A stretch of 64,000 nucleotides of DNA from Pseudomonas serboccidentalis (GCF_028830055.1 NZ_CP101655.1:5548254-5612253); one strand, 5' to 3'; positions 45,885-55,462 are shown, counted from the first letter of the stretch. Program-made: numbers and translations. The notes: generated by a model not told the origin, from the letters alone.

Positions 45885-47351
45885 TCAGCGGTTCAACTGT
45901 GCGACCGCCGCTGCGGATGCAGGTTCAGCTTTGGCCGGCAGATCGGGGTTTTCCATGACCTGCAGAATCGACGCTTCCGGATCGAAATCGTCTTCCTCAA
46001 GCTCCATGAACTCTTCCGGCAGGAAGATATTCAGCACGATAGCGCACAACGCACCGACGGTGATCGGCGATTCGAAGATGTTGCGCAGCGCTTGCGGCAA
46101 CTCGCGCAGTACTTCCGGCACGGCGGCGATGCCCAGGCCCATGCCGACTGAAATCGCCACAATCAGCATGTTGCGCCGATGCAACCCGGCCTCGGCGAGG
46201 ATCTTGATCCCGGCCACGGCCACGGTGCCGAACATCACCAGTTCGGCACCACCGAGCACCGGTTTGGGCATCAGTTGCAGCACCGCGCCGATCATCGGGA
46301 ACAGCCCCAGCAACACCAGCAGGCCAGCGATGAAGAACGCCACGTAGCGGCTGGCGACGCCGGTCAGCTGGATCACGCCGTTGTTCTGCGCAAACGTCAC
46401 CATCGGCATGCTGTTGAACACCGCCGCCATGGCCGAGTTGAGGCCGTCGGCGAGCAGACCGGACTTGATCCGGCGGATGTACAGCGGGCCTTTCACCGGT
46501 TGCCGGGAGATCATCGAGTTGGCCGTCAGGTCACCGGCCGCTTCCAGCGGCGATACCAGGAAGATTACCGCCACTGGCACGAACGCTACCCAGTCGAAGT
46601 TGAAGCCGTACTTGAACGGCACCGGCACGCTGACCAGCGGCACCTCGGGCAGGTTGGCGAAATCCACGGTGCCCATCAGCCACGCGACCACGTAGCCAAG
46701 GGTCAGGCCAATGACGATGGCGCCCAGACGCAGAAACGGCACATCGACCCGGTTCAACACGACGATGGTGCCCAGCACCAGCGCCGCGAGAAACACATGG
46801 CTGGCGGCGCCCAGATCGGCAGCACCAAAGCCGCCGGCGATGTCGGTCATCGCCACTTTGATCAGCGACAGGCCCATCAGGGTGATGATGGTGCCTGTGA
46901 CCACCGGGGTGATCAGCATCCGCAGTTTGCCGATGAACTGGCTCAGCACCACTTCGATGAACGCGGCGAAAAAGCACACACCGAAGATCGTCGAGAGGAT
47001 TTCATCGGTGCCGCCGCCTCGGGCCTTGACCATGAAACCGGCGCTGAGAATCACGCTGATAAAGGAGAAACTGGTGCCTTGCAGACACAGCAGACCGGAG
47101 CCGACCGGGCCGAAACGCCGCGCCTGGACGAAAGTGCCCAGGCCGGAGACGAACAGCGCCATGCTGATCAGGTAGGGAATTTCACTTTGCAGGCCCAGGG
47201 CGCCGCCCATGATCAGGGTCGGGGTAATGATGCCGACGAAGCTGGCCAGCACGTGTTGCAGCGCGGCGAATACGGTGGCGGTCAGGTGCGGACGGTCGTT
47301 GAGGCCGTAGATCAGATCGTTGTTGCGCGGGACTTTTTCAGAGGCGGTCAT
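45885..47351 (-). CDS. NCS2 family purine (xanthine/uric acid) permease
   Basis: A 488-residue inner-membrane transporter of the nucleobase:cation symporter-2 family, with about 14 membrane segments. Family features include LQGTSFSFISVILSAG, the TM8 region VSPLEAAGDLTANS, and the NCS2 signature QNNGVIQLTGVASRYV. These fit the xanthine/uric-acid branch rather than uracil permeases. The C-terminal 50 residues are acidic and Ala/Pro-rich. The ATG at 47351 gives the usual length; an in-frame start at 47435 adds unsupported sequence. No purine catabolic genes are adjacent. Confidence 0.9.
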   Translation of the reverse strand: MTASEKVPRNNDLIYGLNDRPHLTATVFAALQHVLASFVGIITPTLIMGGALGLQSEIPYLISMALFVSGLGTFVQARRFGPVGSGLLCLQGTSFSFISVILSAGFMVKARGGGTDEILSTIFGVCFFAAFIEVVLSQFIGKLRMLITPVVTGTIITLMGLSLIKVAMTDIAGGFGAADLGAASHVFLAALVLGTIVVLNRVDVPFLRLGAIVIGLTLGYVVAWLMGTVDFANLPEVPLVSVPVPFKYGFNFDWVAFVPVAVIFLVSPLEAAGDLTANSMISRQPVKGPLYIRRIKSGLLADGLNSAMAAVFNSMPMVTFAQNNGVIQLTGVASRYVAFFIAGLLVLLGLFPMIGAVLQLMPKPVLGGAELVMFGTVAVAGIKILAEAGLHRRNMLIVAISVGMGLGIAAVPEVLRELPQALRNIFESPITVGALCAIVLNIFLPEEFMELEEDDFDPEASILQVMENPDLPAKAEPASAAAVAQLNR

Positions 47352-47664
47352 GGTGTTTTGCGCGCCGCGAGGCGGGGCCGGGTCAGAAAATGGAGGCGCA
47401 GGATGCCGGAAGCGGGCGGCAAGGGCAACGAGCAAAAACTGCCTGAAAGGTCAGGTTTTATTGGGCTGGAAAGGATTTTCCTTGAAATCAAAAGATCGCA
47501 GCCTTCGGCAGTTCCAACAGGAGGCTGGTGTAGGAGCTGCCGAAGGCTGCGATCTTTTGATCTTGATCTTAAAAAACAAAGTCAAAAGATCGCAGCCTCG
47601 CTGCACTCGACAGCTCCTACAGGGAGGGGCGTTTCCCTACAGGCTTCGTGGCATACTGCCGCGC
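47352..47664. other. Divergent promoter region carrying repeats
   Basis: A 313-bp gap between the permease (minus) and zapE (plus). More than a third is the three-unit repeat array at 47488-47622; the rest shows no gene. The array leaves about 40 bp before the zapE start. Confidence 0.75.
47488..47622. repeat. Three-copy array of the GATCTTTTGA repeat
   Basis: Copies at 47488-47520, 47529-47560 (inverted) and 47582-47622 share TCAAAAGATCGCAG and the CAGCTCCTACAG end. The first two form a long stem; the third could pair with the second instead. The sequence family is the same as 19329-19415. Confidence 0.88.
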
Positions 47665-48783
47665 ATGACTTTCGACTCCCCCCTAAGCGCCTGGCAACAC
47701 GCGATCGAGCACAAGGGTTTCATCCAGGATGAAGCTCAGGAACATGCGGTCTGGGCGCTGCAAAAATGCCATGAAGCCTTGCACGCCGGTGCCCGGTCGG
47801 TCACCGGCGTGTACTTGTGGGGCCCGGTCGGGCGCGGCAAGACCTGGTTGATGGATCAGTTCTATCAGAGCCTGCGGGTGCCAGCCCGGCGTCAGCACTT
47901 TCATCACTTCATGGGCTGGGTGCATCAGCGCTCGTTCCAGCTGACCGGGACCGCTGATCCGCTGCGGGTGCTGGCCAAAGAGCTGGCGGCCGAAGTGCGG
48001 GTGCTGTGTTTTGACGAACTGTTCGTCAACGATATTGGCGACGCGATCATCCTCGGACGCCTGTTTCAGGTGATGTTCGACGAAGGCGTGGTCGTGGTTT
48101 GTACCTCCAACCTGCCGCCGGATGAGCTGTACGCCGATGGTTTCAACCGGGAGCGGTTTGTCCCGGCGATTGCCGCGATCAAGGCGCACATGCAAGTCGT
48201 TGCGGTGAATGGCGCCGAGGATCATCGCCTGCATCCGGGCGCGGGCCTGCAGCGTTATTTTGTCGCCACGCCGGGACAGGCCAGTGCGCTGCAACCGGTC
48301 TTCCAGTCACTCTGTGCCGGGCAAGCCGCCAGTGCAGAACCGGTGCCCGTCGGCCATCGGATATTGAACGTGGTGCAGGCCAGCGAATCGGTGCTCTGGT
48401 GCCGCTATGCCGAGCTTTGCGAGCAACCGTTCGCCGCCATGGACTTCATCGCGCTGTGTGACCGCTACCGGTCTATTCTGTTGAGCGAAGTGCCGAACCT
48501 CAGCGCACAGAAGCGCGAAGGACGTATCGCCCGCGGTACCGAAGACGGCTCGGCGCAGGTGGTGGCCGGTGACCGTGAGTTGCCGCAACTGTCGGTACAC
48601 GATGACGGTGTGCGCCGCTTCATCGCATTGGTGGACGAGTGTTACGACCGTAAAGTCCCGCTGTACATCGAGGCTCAGGTGCCGATGGAGGCGCTGTATA
48701 CCGAGGGGTATCTGGAGTTCCCGTTCCGGCGCACCCTCAGCCGTTTGCAAGAGATGCAGTTGCAGCGTTTTGCCGAATCCTGA
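47665..48783 (+). CDS. zapE: Cell division protein ZapE (AFG1-like ATPase)
   Basis: A 372-residue AAA-like ATPase of the ZapE/AFG1 family. The Walker A is GPVGRGKTWLMD, the Walker B CFDELFVND, followed by sensor-type CTSNLPPDELYADG and the arginine-rich NRERFVPAI. In E. coli ZapE acts on FtsZ rings during constriction under stress. The ATG at 47665 begins MTFDSPLSAWQHAIE, the typical N-terminus; upstream in-frame extension is through repeats and is rejected. Pseudomonas often carries two ZapE paralogues, and this may be the less usual one, not beside the ribosomal rplM/rpsI genes. Confidence 0.85.
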   Translation: MTFDSPLSAWQHAIEHKGFIQDEAQEHAVWALQKCHEALHAGARSVTGVYLWGPVGRGKTWLMDQFYQSLRVPARRQHFHHFMGWVHQRSFQLTGTADPLRVLAKELAAEVRVLCFDELFVNDIGDAIILGRLFQVMFDEGVVVVCTSNLPPDELYADGFNRERFVPAIAAIKAHMQVVAVNGAEDHRLHPGAGLQRYFVATPGQASALQPVFQSLCAGQAASAEPVPVGHRILNVVQASESVLWCRYAELCEQPFAAMDFIALCDRYRSILLSEVPNLSAQKREGRIARGTEDGSAQVVAGDRELPQLSVHDDGVRRFIALVDECYDRKVPLYIEAQVPMEALYTEGYLEFPFRRTLSRLQEMQLQRFAES

Positions 48784-48800
48784 GCGAAGAGGGCGCAAGC

Positions 48801-49382
48801 ATGAGCCAGCCGCTGTCTCATCATTTACTGACCATGGCCTACCAGAACGCGTGGGCCAATCATCGCCTCGGCAAAGCCTGGGGCCAGCTCGACGCTGACG
48901 CTCTGGCGGCGCCACGGGTGAGCTTTTTTCCGAGCATCCGCCTCACGCTCAACCACATCCTGACCTGCGACTGGTTCTACGTCGACGCGCTGGAACGCGA
49001 GTTGCGCGGTGACGAGCCGCATCCCGATTGCTATGTGTTTTTCAACCGTGATGAACCGTTCACCGAGGCCGCACCGCTGCGCGAGGAACAGGCGCATGTG
49101 GACCGTCGGCTGATCGCTTATTGCGAACAACTGCGCGATGCCGAACTGGGGCGGATCGTCACCATCGCCCGGGAAACGCCGCAGCACGACAGTCGCCTGC
49201 GTATGCTCTCGCACCTGTTCGAGCACCAGATCCATCATCGTGGCCAGGTGCACGCGATGCTCAGCGAAACCTCGATAAAGCCGCCGCAGCTGGATGAGTT
49301 CTTTCCCGCGGGCGAGGCCCGATTGCGTGCTCAGGACTTTGCCGAACTGGGCTGGACGGAAGAGCTGATCTGGGGGCACTGA
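48801..49382 (+). CDS. DinB family protein
   Basis: A 193-residue four-helix-bundle protein of the DinB/YfiT superfamily. The metal-binding His triad is visible as LNHILTCDW (first His) and HLFEHQIHHRGQVHAML (second and third). The family includes metal-dependent thiol transferases acting with bacillithiol, mycothiol or glutathione. It starts 17 bp after zapE and is probably cotranscribed with it. The substrate is unknown. Confidence 0.9.
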   Translation: MSQPLSHHLLTMAYQNAWANHRLGKAWGQLDADALAAPRVSFFPSIRLTLNHILTCDWFYVDALERELRGDEPHPDCYVFFNRDEPFTEAAPLREEQAHVDRRLIAYCEQLRDAELGRIVTIARETPQHDSRLRMLSHLFEHQIHHRGQVHAMLSETSIKPPQLDEFFPAGEARLRAQDFAELGWTEELIWGH

Positions 49383-49392
49383 CGTTTGAAAA

Positions 49393-49451
49393 TCAAAAGA
49401 TCGCAACCTTCGGCAGCTCCTGGAGTTACTCGCTATCGGACGATCTTTTGA
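49393..49451. repeat. Degenerate copy of the GATCTTTTGA repeat
   Basis: TCAAAAGATCGCAACCTTCG begins at 49393 and GATCTTTTGA ends at 49451, forming a shorter, less perfect palindrome just after the DinB gene. It may serve as its transcript end. Confidence 0.7.
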
Positions 49452-49540
49452 GCTTGTCGGGTTGTGGCCCACAGCAGCCTCGCGTTATGGTCGAGCAGCC
49501 TTTCAGGCGCGCACCTTGCGCGCCGGGGTCATGATCGGGG

Positions 49541-50044
49541 ATGGAAATGGATTCCGCAGAAATTCTTGTGTTGCAAGCCAGCTACACCAATCCACTGCAC
49601 GCCGAAGCCATCGGCATCGTGCTCAATCATTACGCAGAAGATCCCATGGGTGGCGGCGAGTCGCTTGCCCCCGAACTGCTGCGTCGTGTGCCTGAAGAGC
49701 TGGCCCGTCGGCCCCATGCATTCAGTGTGCTGGCGTTCGTCGGCGGTGAGCCGGCAGGGCTGGTGAACTGCTTTGAAGGCTTCTCGACGTTTGCCTGCAA
49801 GCCGCTGGTCAATGTTCACGACGTGGCGGTGGTGGCGAAGTTTCGCGGCCTCGGCCTGAGCCAGAAAATGCTGCGCAAGGTTGAGGAAATCTCCCGCCAG
49901 CGCGGTTGCTGCAAGATCACTCTGGAAGTGCTCGAAGGCAACGCGGTGGCGCAGAGTTCCTACCGCAAATTCGGTTTCGCCCCCGGGATGTTCAATCCGG
50001 AGCATGGCCGCATGCTGTTCTGGATCAAGGATCTGCAGGCATAA
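49541..50044 (+). CDS. GNAT family acetyltransferase
   Basis: A 167-residue single-domain GNAT enzyme. Motif A reads DVAVVAKFRGLGLSQKMLRK, with the acetyl-CoA pyrophosphate loop (RGLGLS), and motif B LEVLEGNAVAQSSYRKFGF. The substrate is unknown. Either of two nearby ATGs (49541 or 49547) could start it; GGGG upstream fits the second slightly better. Its stop codon overlaps the poly-A tract of the terminator that serves the convergent small gene. Confidence 0.88.
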   Translation: MEMDSAEILVLQASYTNPLHAEAIGIVLNHYAEDPMGGGESLAPELLRRVPEELARRPHAFSVLAFVGGEPAGLVNCFEGFSTFACKPLVNVHDVAVVAKFRGLGLSQKMLRKVEEISRQRGCCKITLEVLEGNAVAQSSYRKFGFAPGMFNPEHGRMLFWIKDLQA

Positions 50045-50069
50045 AAAAAGGCGCCCGAAACGGGGCGCC
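50043..50069 (-). terminator. Intrinsic terminator for the small secreted protein gene
   Basis: A 7-bp GGCGCCC/GGGCGCC stem is followed on the minus strand by seven T. It lies 60 bp past the stop of the 69-aa gene and touches the GNAT stop codon. Confidence 0.85.
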
Positions 50070-50128
50070 CAACTGTCGTCTCCAAGGCCAGAGCGGAGCC
50101 ATCGGAGGTCCATCGGTTGCTCGATAAA

Positions 50129-50338
50129 TCAGTTGCGATAAGACTCGGTGACTTGCGCGGTCTGATCGTTAGGAACCTTTAGCTCCGCAGCTTTGGATTC
50201 GGTCTGCTGCTCGCTCTGCGCGCTATGGACCGGGAAGTTGTCGTAGTAATGCCGCATGCGTTCGGCGCCGCCCTCGGCAAAGGCGCTGGCGGAACCGAGG
50301 GCGAGTAGCCCGGCGAGAATGGCGGTGGTGGTGTTCAT
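50129..50338 (-). CDS. 69-residue secreted protein
   Basis: A small exported protein: the signal peptide (MNTTTAILAGLLALGSASAF ending at Ala) is followed by about 48 residues that are polar and probably disordered (AERMRHYYDNFPVHSAQ, later VPNDQTAQVTESYRN). AGGAGG lies five bases before the ATG at 50338, a very strong ribosome-binding site. The function is unknown; it resembles other short Pseudomonas periplasmic proteins. It has its own terminator. Confidence 0.8.
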   Translation of the reverse strand: MNTTTAILAGLLALGSASAFAEGGAERMRHYYDNFPVHSAQSEQQTESKAAELKVPNDQTAQVTESYRN

Positions 50339-50470
50339 GGTGCCTCCTACTGAAAAACGTGGGAGCCGTTCGTCCATGAAACAGATCTCGGGGCGCAGTC
50401 TCCCTGGCGCGAATTAACTCGGGGTTAACACCGTCGCCAGGGTTTGAGCGCAGGGTTGCGAACCGTCGGG

Positions 50471-52717
50471 TCAGAGCTTCCAGTCCAGGCTCAGCGTCAC
50501 CGTGCGCGGGTCGCCCCAGTACACGCCGTTGTAGAAACCGACGTTGTCGTAATACTTCTTGTCGAACAGGTTATCGACGTTCAGCGATGCCGACAGGTGT
50601 TGGTCGAACTCATAGCGCGACATCAGCTTGACCACGGTGTAGGCGTCCTGATTGATCCGCGCGCGTTCGGTGATGATCCGGCCATTGGCGCCGCGACCGA
50701 CCGGACGGTTGGACGCGCCATACACATCGCTTTGCCAGTTCACCGCACCACCGACGGTCAGTGCGTGCCAGTTGCCCGGCAGGCGATAGGCCGTGGACAC
50801 CCGGAACATGTTCAGCGGCTGGTTGGTGTTGGTACGCTGTTTTTCACCGTTGACCGAGTGGGTGTAGGTGTAGCCGGCGGTCATGTTCCAGCCGTCGAGC
50901 AGTTCGCCGGAAACTTCTGCCTCGAAGCCGTTGACCTTGTTGCCCTTGCCGCCGGATTTGAAAAACTCCTCGCCGGTGACCGGGTCCGGCGCCACCGAAT
51001 CGTCCAGTTCGGCGACGTTGTCCTGCTTGCTCCAGAACAGCGCCGTGGAGAGGTTCAGGCGTTCTTCGAGCAGGCTGCCCTTGAGGCCAATCTCGTAGTT
51101 GCTGCCGACTACCGGCTCGAGGTATTTGCGACTGGCATCGCGCTTGGTTTGTGGTTTGAAGATATCGGTGTAGCTGACGTACACGGTGTATTCCGGCGTC
51201 AGGTCATACAGCAGGCCGGCGTAGGGCGTCCACATGTCGTTGTGTTGCTGGCTGCTTTTGTCGACGCTGCTCAGTTGCAGGTTATCGTCGTAGGCGTTGG
51301 TGGTGCTGGCCGTTTTCCAGCTGCCATAGCGGCTGCCGAGCACGACATGCAGTTCATCGGTCAGGCTCAGCCGGGTCGCCAGGTAGCCGGCCTTTTGCCG
51401 GGTGTAATCCTTGAAGCCGCTGAGGCCGGTCACGGTGTCCGGGAATTTGCCGATATCGCCCATGTACTTCCAGTCGCGGATGTTTTCGTAGCCGGCCGGC
51501 ACCGCGCCGGCGATGGTGTAAGGATCATCCGAACGACGTTCGGCTTCGCCGTAGCCGAACATCATTTCGTGCTCGCGCCCCAGCAGCGAGTAGGGGCCCG
51601 ATACATTGAAGTCGTAGGCTTTCATGGTTTGATCGCCGGCCATGTGGCTGGTGTTGGCGGACATGCCGCTGCGATCGGCCTCGGGGAAGCCGCCACCGCC
51701 GTAGTAAATCTTGCCCTCGGTGTCACTCTTGCGATGGGTGTAGGCGGCCTTCAGGTGCCAACCGCCCGCCAACTGCTGGTCGAGGGTGGCGAAGGCAGTC
51801 TTGTCGCGCAGCGGCCAGGAACTCCAGGAAGTGGCCATGTTGGTCGAGCGGCCGAGTCCGGCCTTGCCACCCTCGGCGTTCCAATAAGGCACGGTGCCCC
51901 ACGAGGTGCCCTGAACCTGTTTGTCCTGATAGTCATAACCGACTGCCAGTACCGTGGAGTCGGTCAGGTCGGCTTCCAGGATGCCGTAGCCGACCTCCCG
52001 TTGCAGCGCGTACTTGTCGCGAAATGACTGGCTGTCGCGGTAGGCCAGCACCGTGCGCCCGCGCAAGCGACCCTCGAATGCCAGCGGGCCGCCGACATCG
52101 ACGTAGCTGTAGTAGTCGTCATAACTGCCGCCGCTGACACCCGCCAATGCCTGCAGCTGCGTGGTCGGACGTTTGCGCACCATGTTGATCGTCGCCGAGG
52201 GATCGCCCGCACCGGTGGTCAGCCCGGTCGCGCCGCGCACCACTTCGATCCGGTCGTAGATGATGGTGTCGGCGTCGGACTTCATGTAGCTGAAGGTGTT
52301 CAGCATGCCGTCGATCTGGAAATTGTTGATCGAGTAGCCGCGTGCCGAATAGCTGACCCGATCCGAGTCGTTGTGCTGCACCACGATGCCGGTGGTCTGG
52401 CTCATCGCCTCGGACAATGTGCCGAGTTTGAAATCGTCCATTTGCTGACGCGTCACCACCGACACCGATTGCGGGGTTTCCTTGATCGACAGGTTCATCC
52501 GCGTTGCGCTGCTCATCGCGCCGGTGGTGTAGGCCTCGGTGTTCTCGGTGTTGACGCCCAAGCCTTGCGCGCTGACGCTGGTGGCGGCCAGTTCCAGGGC
52601 CTGGGCGGCGGATTGCGGTGTTGTTTCAGGGTCGGTTTCAGCCAGCAGTTCGGGACTCAACGCTGCACTGCACAGGCCGAAAGTGAGGGTCATGGAACGG
52701 GTGATGGGCGCGAACAT
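50471..52717 (-). CDS. TonB-dependent siderophore receptor (FhuE/FpvB-like)
   Basis: A 748-residue outer-membrane receptor. After a signal peptide the TonB-box/plug region begins (IKETPQSVSVVTRQQMDDF; later RGYSINNFQIDGM and YDRIEVVRGATGLTTGAGDP), followed by a 22-strand barrel ending LFDKKYYDNVGFYNGVYWG and a terminal aromatic-type strand (TLSLDWKL). The N-terminal STN signalling domain of FpvA/FecA is missing, so it should transport without controlling a sigma factor. Similarity is strongest to hydroxamate/coprogen-type (FhuE) and FpvB receptors by eye. A Fur-like box lies upstream. Confidence 0.92.
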   Translation of the reverse strand: MFAPITRSMTLTFGLCSAALSPELLAETDPETTPQSAAQALELAATSVSAQGLGVNTENTEAYTTGAMSSATRMNLSIKETPQSVSVVTRQQMDDFKLGTLSEAMSQTTGIVVQHNDSDRVSYSARGYSINNFQIDGMLNTFSYMKSDADTIIYDRIEVVRGATGLTTGAGDPSATINMVRKRPTTQLQALAGVSGGSYDDYYSYVDVGGPLAFEGRLRGRTVLAYRDSQSFRDKYALQREVGYGILEADLTDSTVLAVGYDYQDKQVQGTSWGTVPYWNAEGGKAGLGRSTNMATSWSSWPLRDKTAFATLDQQLAGGWHLKAAYTHRKSDTEGKIYYGGGGFPEADRSGMSANTSHMAGDQTMKAYDFNVSGPYSLLGREHEMMFGYGEAERRSDDPYTIAGAVPAGYENIRDWKYMGDIGKFPDTVTGLSGFKDYTRQKAGYLATRLSLTDELHVVLGSRYGSWKTASTTNAYDDNLQLSSVDKSSQQHNDMWTPYAGLLYDLTPEYTVYVSYTDIFKPQTKRDASRKYLEPVVGSNYEIGLKGSLLEERLNLSTALFWSKQDNVAELDDSVAPDPVTGEEFFKSGGKGNKVNGFEAEVSGELLDGWNMTAGYTYTHSVNGEKQRTNTNQPLNMFRVSTAYRLPGNWHALTVGGAVNWQSDVYGASNRPVGRGANGRIITERARINQDAYTVVKLMSRYEFDQHLSASLNVDNLFDKKYYDNVGFYNGVYWGDPRTVTLSLDWKL

Positions 52718-52792
52718 CGCAGCCGACTCCTTGTCTTCGAGAGAAAAATCCGTTGGTTCAAAGACGAGGTGCAGCCCGGCGATTTAGTGTCA

Positions 52793-52811
52793 AACGAGAA
52801 ATATTATTATC
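52793..52811 (-). promoter_or_regulatory. Candidate Fur box upstream of the siderophore receptor
   Basis: On the minus strand the site begins GATAATAATAT, matching the first half of the Fur consensus (GATAATGATAATCATTATC) well and the second half poorly. It lies 76 bp upstream of the receptor ATG in an AT-rich patch. Confidence 0.45.
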
Positions 52812-52913
52812 TGTAGATGTTTCGCGGAATCGCCGATCAGGCTCAAAAGCTGCGCACAGCGCTTGCCCAATGGAGCGCGGCGGGTATGCTGATGGCCTGC
52901 CGAGGAGATAGCA

Positions 52914-54272
52914 ATGGCCTACGATTTTGACCTTTATGTGATTGGTGCCGGTTCCGGCGGTGTACGCGCGGCGCGCTTTGCCGCCGGTTTCGGCGCGAAA
53001 GTGGCGGTGGCCGAGAGCCGTTATCTGGGCGGTACCTGTGTCAACGTCGGCTGCGTGCCGAAAAAACTGCTGGTGTACGGCGCGCATTTCGCCGAAGACT
53101 TCGAACAGTCGTCCGGTTTCGGCTGGAGTCTGGGTGAAGCGAACTTCGACTGGGCGACCCTGATCGCCAACAAGGACCGCGAGATCAATCGCCTCAACGG
53201 CATTTATCGCAACCTGCTGGTCAACAGCGGCGTGACCTTGCATGAGGCGCACGCGAAGATCGTCGGCCCGCATGAGGTCGAGGTCAACGGTGAGCGCTTC
53301 ACCGCGAAGAACATTCTGATCGCCACTGGTGGCTGGCCGCAGATCCCGGAGATTCCGGGGCACGAGCACGCGATCAGTTCCAATCAGGCGTTCTTCCTCA
53401 AAGAGCTGCCGAAACGTGTGCTGGTAGTCGGTGGCGGTTACATCGCTGTCGAGTTTGCCGGGATCTTCCACGGCCTGGGCGCGAACACCACGCTGCTGTA
53501 TCGCGGTGATCTGTTCCTGCGTGGTTTCGATGGTTCGGTGCGCAAGCATCTGCAGGAAGAACTGACCAAGCGCGGCATGGATCTGCAATTCAACGCCGAC
53601 ATCGCGCGCATCGACAAACAGCCTGACGGCAGCCTGAAGGCGACCCTCAAGGATGGTCGCGTGCTGGACGCCGACTGCGTGTTCTACGCCACGGGGCGCC
53701 GTCCGATGCTGGACAACCTGGGTCTGGAAAACACCGATGTGCAGCTCACCGACAAGGGCTTCATCAAGGTCGACGAGCAATACCAGACCAGCGAGCCGTC
53801 GATTCTGGCGCTGGGCGATGTGATCGGGCGTGTGCAACTGACGCCGGTGGCGTTGGCCGAAGGCATGGCGGTGGCGCGTCGGCTGTTCAAGCCTGAGCAA
53901 TATCGGCCGGTGGATTACAAGATGATCCCGACGGCGGTGTTCAGCCTGCCCAACATCGGCACGGTTGGCCTGACCGAAGAAGAGGCGCGGGAAGCGGGTC
54001 ACGAGGTGGTGATTTTCGAGAGCCGCTTCCGGCCGATGAAGCTGACCCTGACCGAGTGCCAGGAGAAAACCCTGATGAAGCTGGTGGTCGACGGCAAGAC
54101 CGACAAAGTGCTCGGCTGCCACATGGTCGGCCCGGACGCCGGAGAAATCGTCCAGGGTCTGGCGATTGCACTGAAGGCCGGTGCCACCAAGCGAGACTTC
54201 GACGACACGATCGGGGTTCACCCGACGGCCGCCGAAGAGTTCGTCACCCTGCGTACACCGGTTGGCGCTTAA
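52914..54272 (+). CDS. gorA: Glutathione-disulfide reductase
   Basis: A 452-residue FAD/NADPH oxidoreductase that reduces oxidised glutathione. The FAD-binding motif is [17 protein letters not shown], the redox-active disulfide Cys42/Cys47 lies in [13 protein letters not shown], the NADPH motif is [15 protein letters not shown], and the C-terminal catalytic His-Glu is in [11 protein letters not shown]. The length is typical. Its TAA stop shares the TTAA with the stop of the convergent KfrA-like gene. Confidence 0.96.
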   Translation: MAYDFDLYVIGAGSGGVRAARFAAGFGAKVAVAESRYLGGTCVNVGCVPKKLLVYGAHFAEDFEQSSGFGWSLGEANFDWATLIANKDREINRLNGIYRNLLVNSGVTLHEAHAKIVGPHEVEVNGERFTAKNILIATGGWPQIPEIPGHEHAISSNQAFFLKELPKRVLVVGGGYIAVEFAGIFHGLGANTTLLYRGDLFLRGFDGSVRKHLQEELTKRGMDLQFNADIARIDKQPDGSLKATLKDGRVLDADCVFYATGRRPMLDNLGLENTDVQLTDKGFIKVDEQYQTSEPSILALGDVIGRVQLTPVALAEGMAVARRLFKPEQYRPVDYKMIPTAVFSLPNIGTVGLTEEEAREAGHEVVIFESRFRPMKLTLTECQEKTLMKLVVDGKTDKVLGCHMVGPDAGEIVQGLAIALKAGATKRDFDDTIGVHPTAAEEFVTLRTPVGA

Positions 54273-55285
54273 GCGTCCTTCGGTTTGGCTGTGTCTGGCG
54301 CTGCCGCAACGGTAGCGGCCAGACGCAGGCTGTCTTCGAGGCTCGCCTGAGTCTTGGTCAATTCCTTTTCCAGTGACTGATTGAGCTGCCGCTGTTCGTC
54401 GGCATCCTGTTTCAGTGTCTGACTTTCCAGCACGGCCACGCGCAGGCGTTCCTGGAGGAGGGTGCGTTCACTGTCGACGCGGCTGGCTTGCTCCAGCAGT
54501 TGATCCTGGCGCTGGTTGCTGTGCTTGAGCTGATCCTGCATCAGGCTCAGTTCGCGCTGGGTGCCACGGTTTTCGGTGAGCAGGCGTTCGTTGTCACGGT
54601 GCAGCTGGGTGATTTCGTCCTGACGCACCAGCGCACTCTGTTGTGCCTGACGCAGCTCCATCTGCAATTGCTGGAGCTGCCCTTCGTGGCGAGCCTGTTC
54701 CTGCTCGCGCTGTTCTTTGGTGGCATTGCGATAATGCTCCAGCGCGTCGCGGGCATGCAGGTGCTTTTCTTCCAGCGAGCGGATCTGCTCGTCCTTGTCC
54801 TGCAAGCGCAACTCGAAGTCGGCCAGTGCCTGGTTCAGTCCGGCGTTGCGCGTCTGTTCGGTCTGCAGCATCGAGCGGGTTTCGTTCAGCGCCTCGGACT
54901 CCTTGGCCAGCGCTGCGCCTTGAATGTCGTGTTGTTGCTCCAGTTGTTCGAGTGCCTGGCGTACTTGCTTGAGTTCCGCTTCCAACGTTTCGCGCTGTTC
55001 CTCGAACTGCTCACGGGCGTGTTCGATGGGCTCTTGCGCTTGTTCTTTCAGGCGCTGGGCAAGGCGCGAGACCAGTGCCGTCAGCTCGTCGTTGATCGGT
55101 TCTGCGGACGCTTCGACCGGTTGACTGCCGTCGTCCAGCTCTTTCAGGTAGCGATGGATCGTGGTTTTCGAACCGGTGTTGCCCAATTCGATGCGTACTG
55201 CATCGATGCTGGGGTGTTCGCCTCGGGCCAGAATCGCTGTGCGCGCTATCTGGACCACCGCTTTATTTACGCCGCCACGGGCCAT
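54269..55285 (-). CDS. KfrA-like DNA-binding coiled-coil protein
   Basis: A 338-residue protein. The N-terminal 55 residues match the KfrA_N DNA-binding domain ([19 protein letters not shown], then [15 protein letters not shown]), and residues 75 to about 320 form an almost uninterrupted coiled coil rich in Glu, Gln, Leu and Arg. KfrA proteins are plasmid-encoded repressors and partition accessory factors that bind operators at their own promoters. Here the gene is chromosomal, beside gorA, and divergent from a tyrosine recombinase. A GTGGTACA/TGTACCAC inverted repeat lies 24-57 bp upstream of its ATG. Its function in the chromosome is unknown. Confidence 0.85.
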   Translation of the reverse strand: MARGGVNKAVVQIARTAILARGEHPSIDAVRIELGNTGSKTTIHRYLKELDDGSQPVEASAEPINDELTALVSRLAQRLKEQAQEPIEHAREQFEEQRETLEAELKQVRQALEQLEQQHDIQGAALAKESEALNETRSMLQTEQTRNAGLNQALADFELRLQDKDEQIRSLEEKHLHARDALEHYRNATKEQREQEQARHEGQLQQLQMELRQAQQSALVRQDEITQLHRDNERLLTENRGTQRELSLMQDQLKHSNQRQDQLLEQASRVDSERTLLQERLRVAVLESQTLKQDADEQRQLNQSLEKELTKTQASLEDSLRLAATVAAAPDTAKPKDA

Positions 55286-55308
55286 GTGAACTCCTACCGT
55301 TTCGTGCT

Positions 55309-55342
55309 GTGGTACATGCCACCAAAGTACGCAGTGTACCAC
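55309..55342. promoter_or_regulatory. Inverted-repeat operator candidate at the kfrA-like/recombinase promoter
   Basis: GTGGTACA at 55309-55316 and TGTACCAC at 55335-55342 form a perfect 8-bp inverted repeat with an 18-bp spacer that itself contains another GTAC. Its place just upstream of the kfrA-like start suggests autoregulation by that protein. Confidence 0.5.
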
Positions 55343-55383
55343 GCTGAAAATAAAGTTAAATGATTGATTATAAAGACGCGGGA

Positions 55384-55389
55384 TATACT
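55384..55389 (+). promoter_or_regulatory. Possible -10 element for the recombinase gene
   Basis: TATACT at 55384-55389 in an AT-rich stretch, 74 bp before the recombinase ATG. No good -35 is seen at 16-18 bp (TGATTG at 17 is weak). Confidence 0.35.
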
Positions 55390-55462
55390 GGTATTACCCA
55401 ATGTCAGGTGCTTAAATTGCTTTTTTGAGCCTTGAATCAGTACGCCAGCGAGAACACTGCCC

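Noticed and set aside
47488..47622. A CRISPR array
   Set aside because: There are only three units, they alternate in orientation and form palindromes with no uniform spacers; this is REP-like.
46179..47732. A 517-codon plus-strand open frame opposite the purine permease
   Set aside because: Antisense to a well-supported transporter and of abnormal His/Gly/Arg composition.
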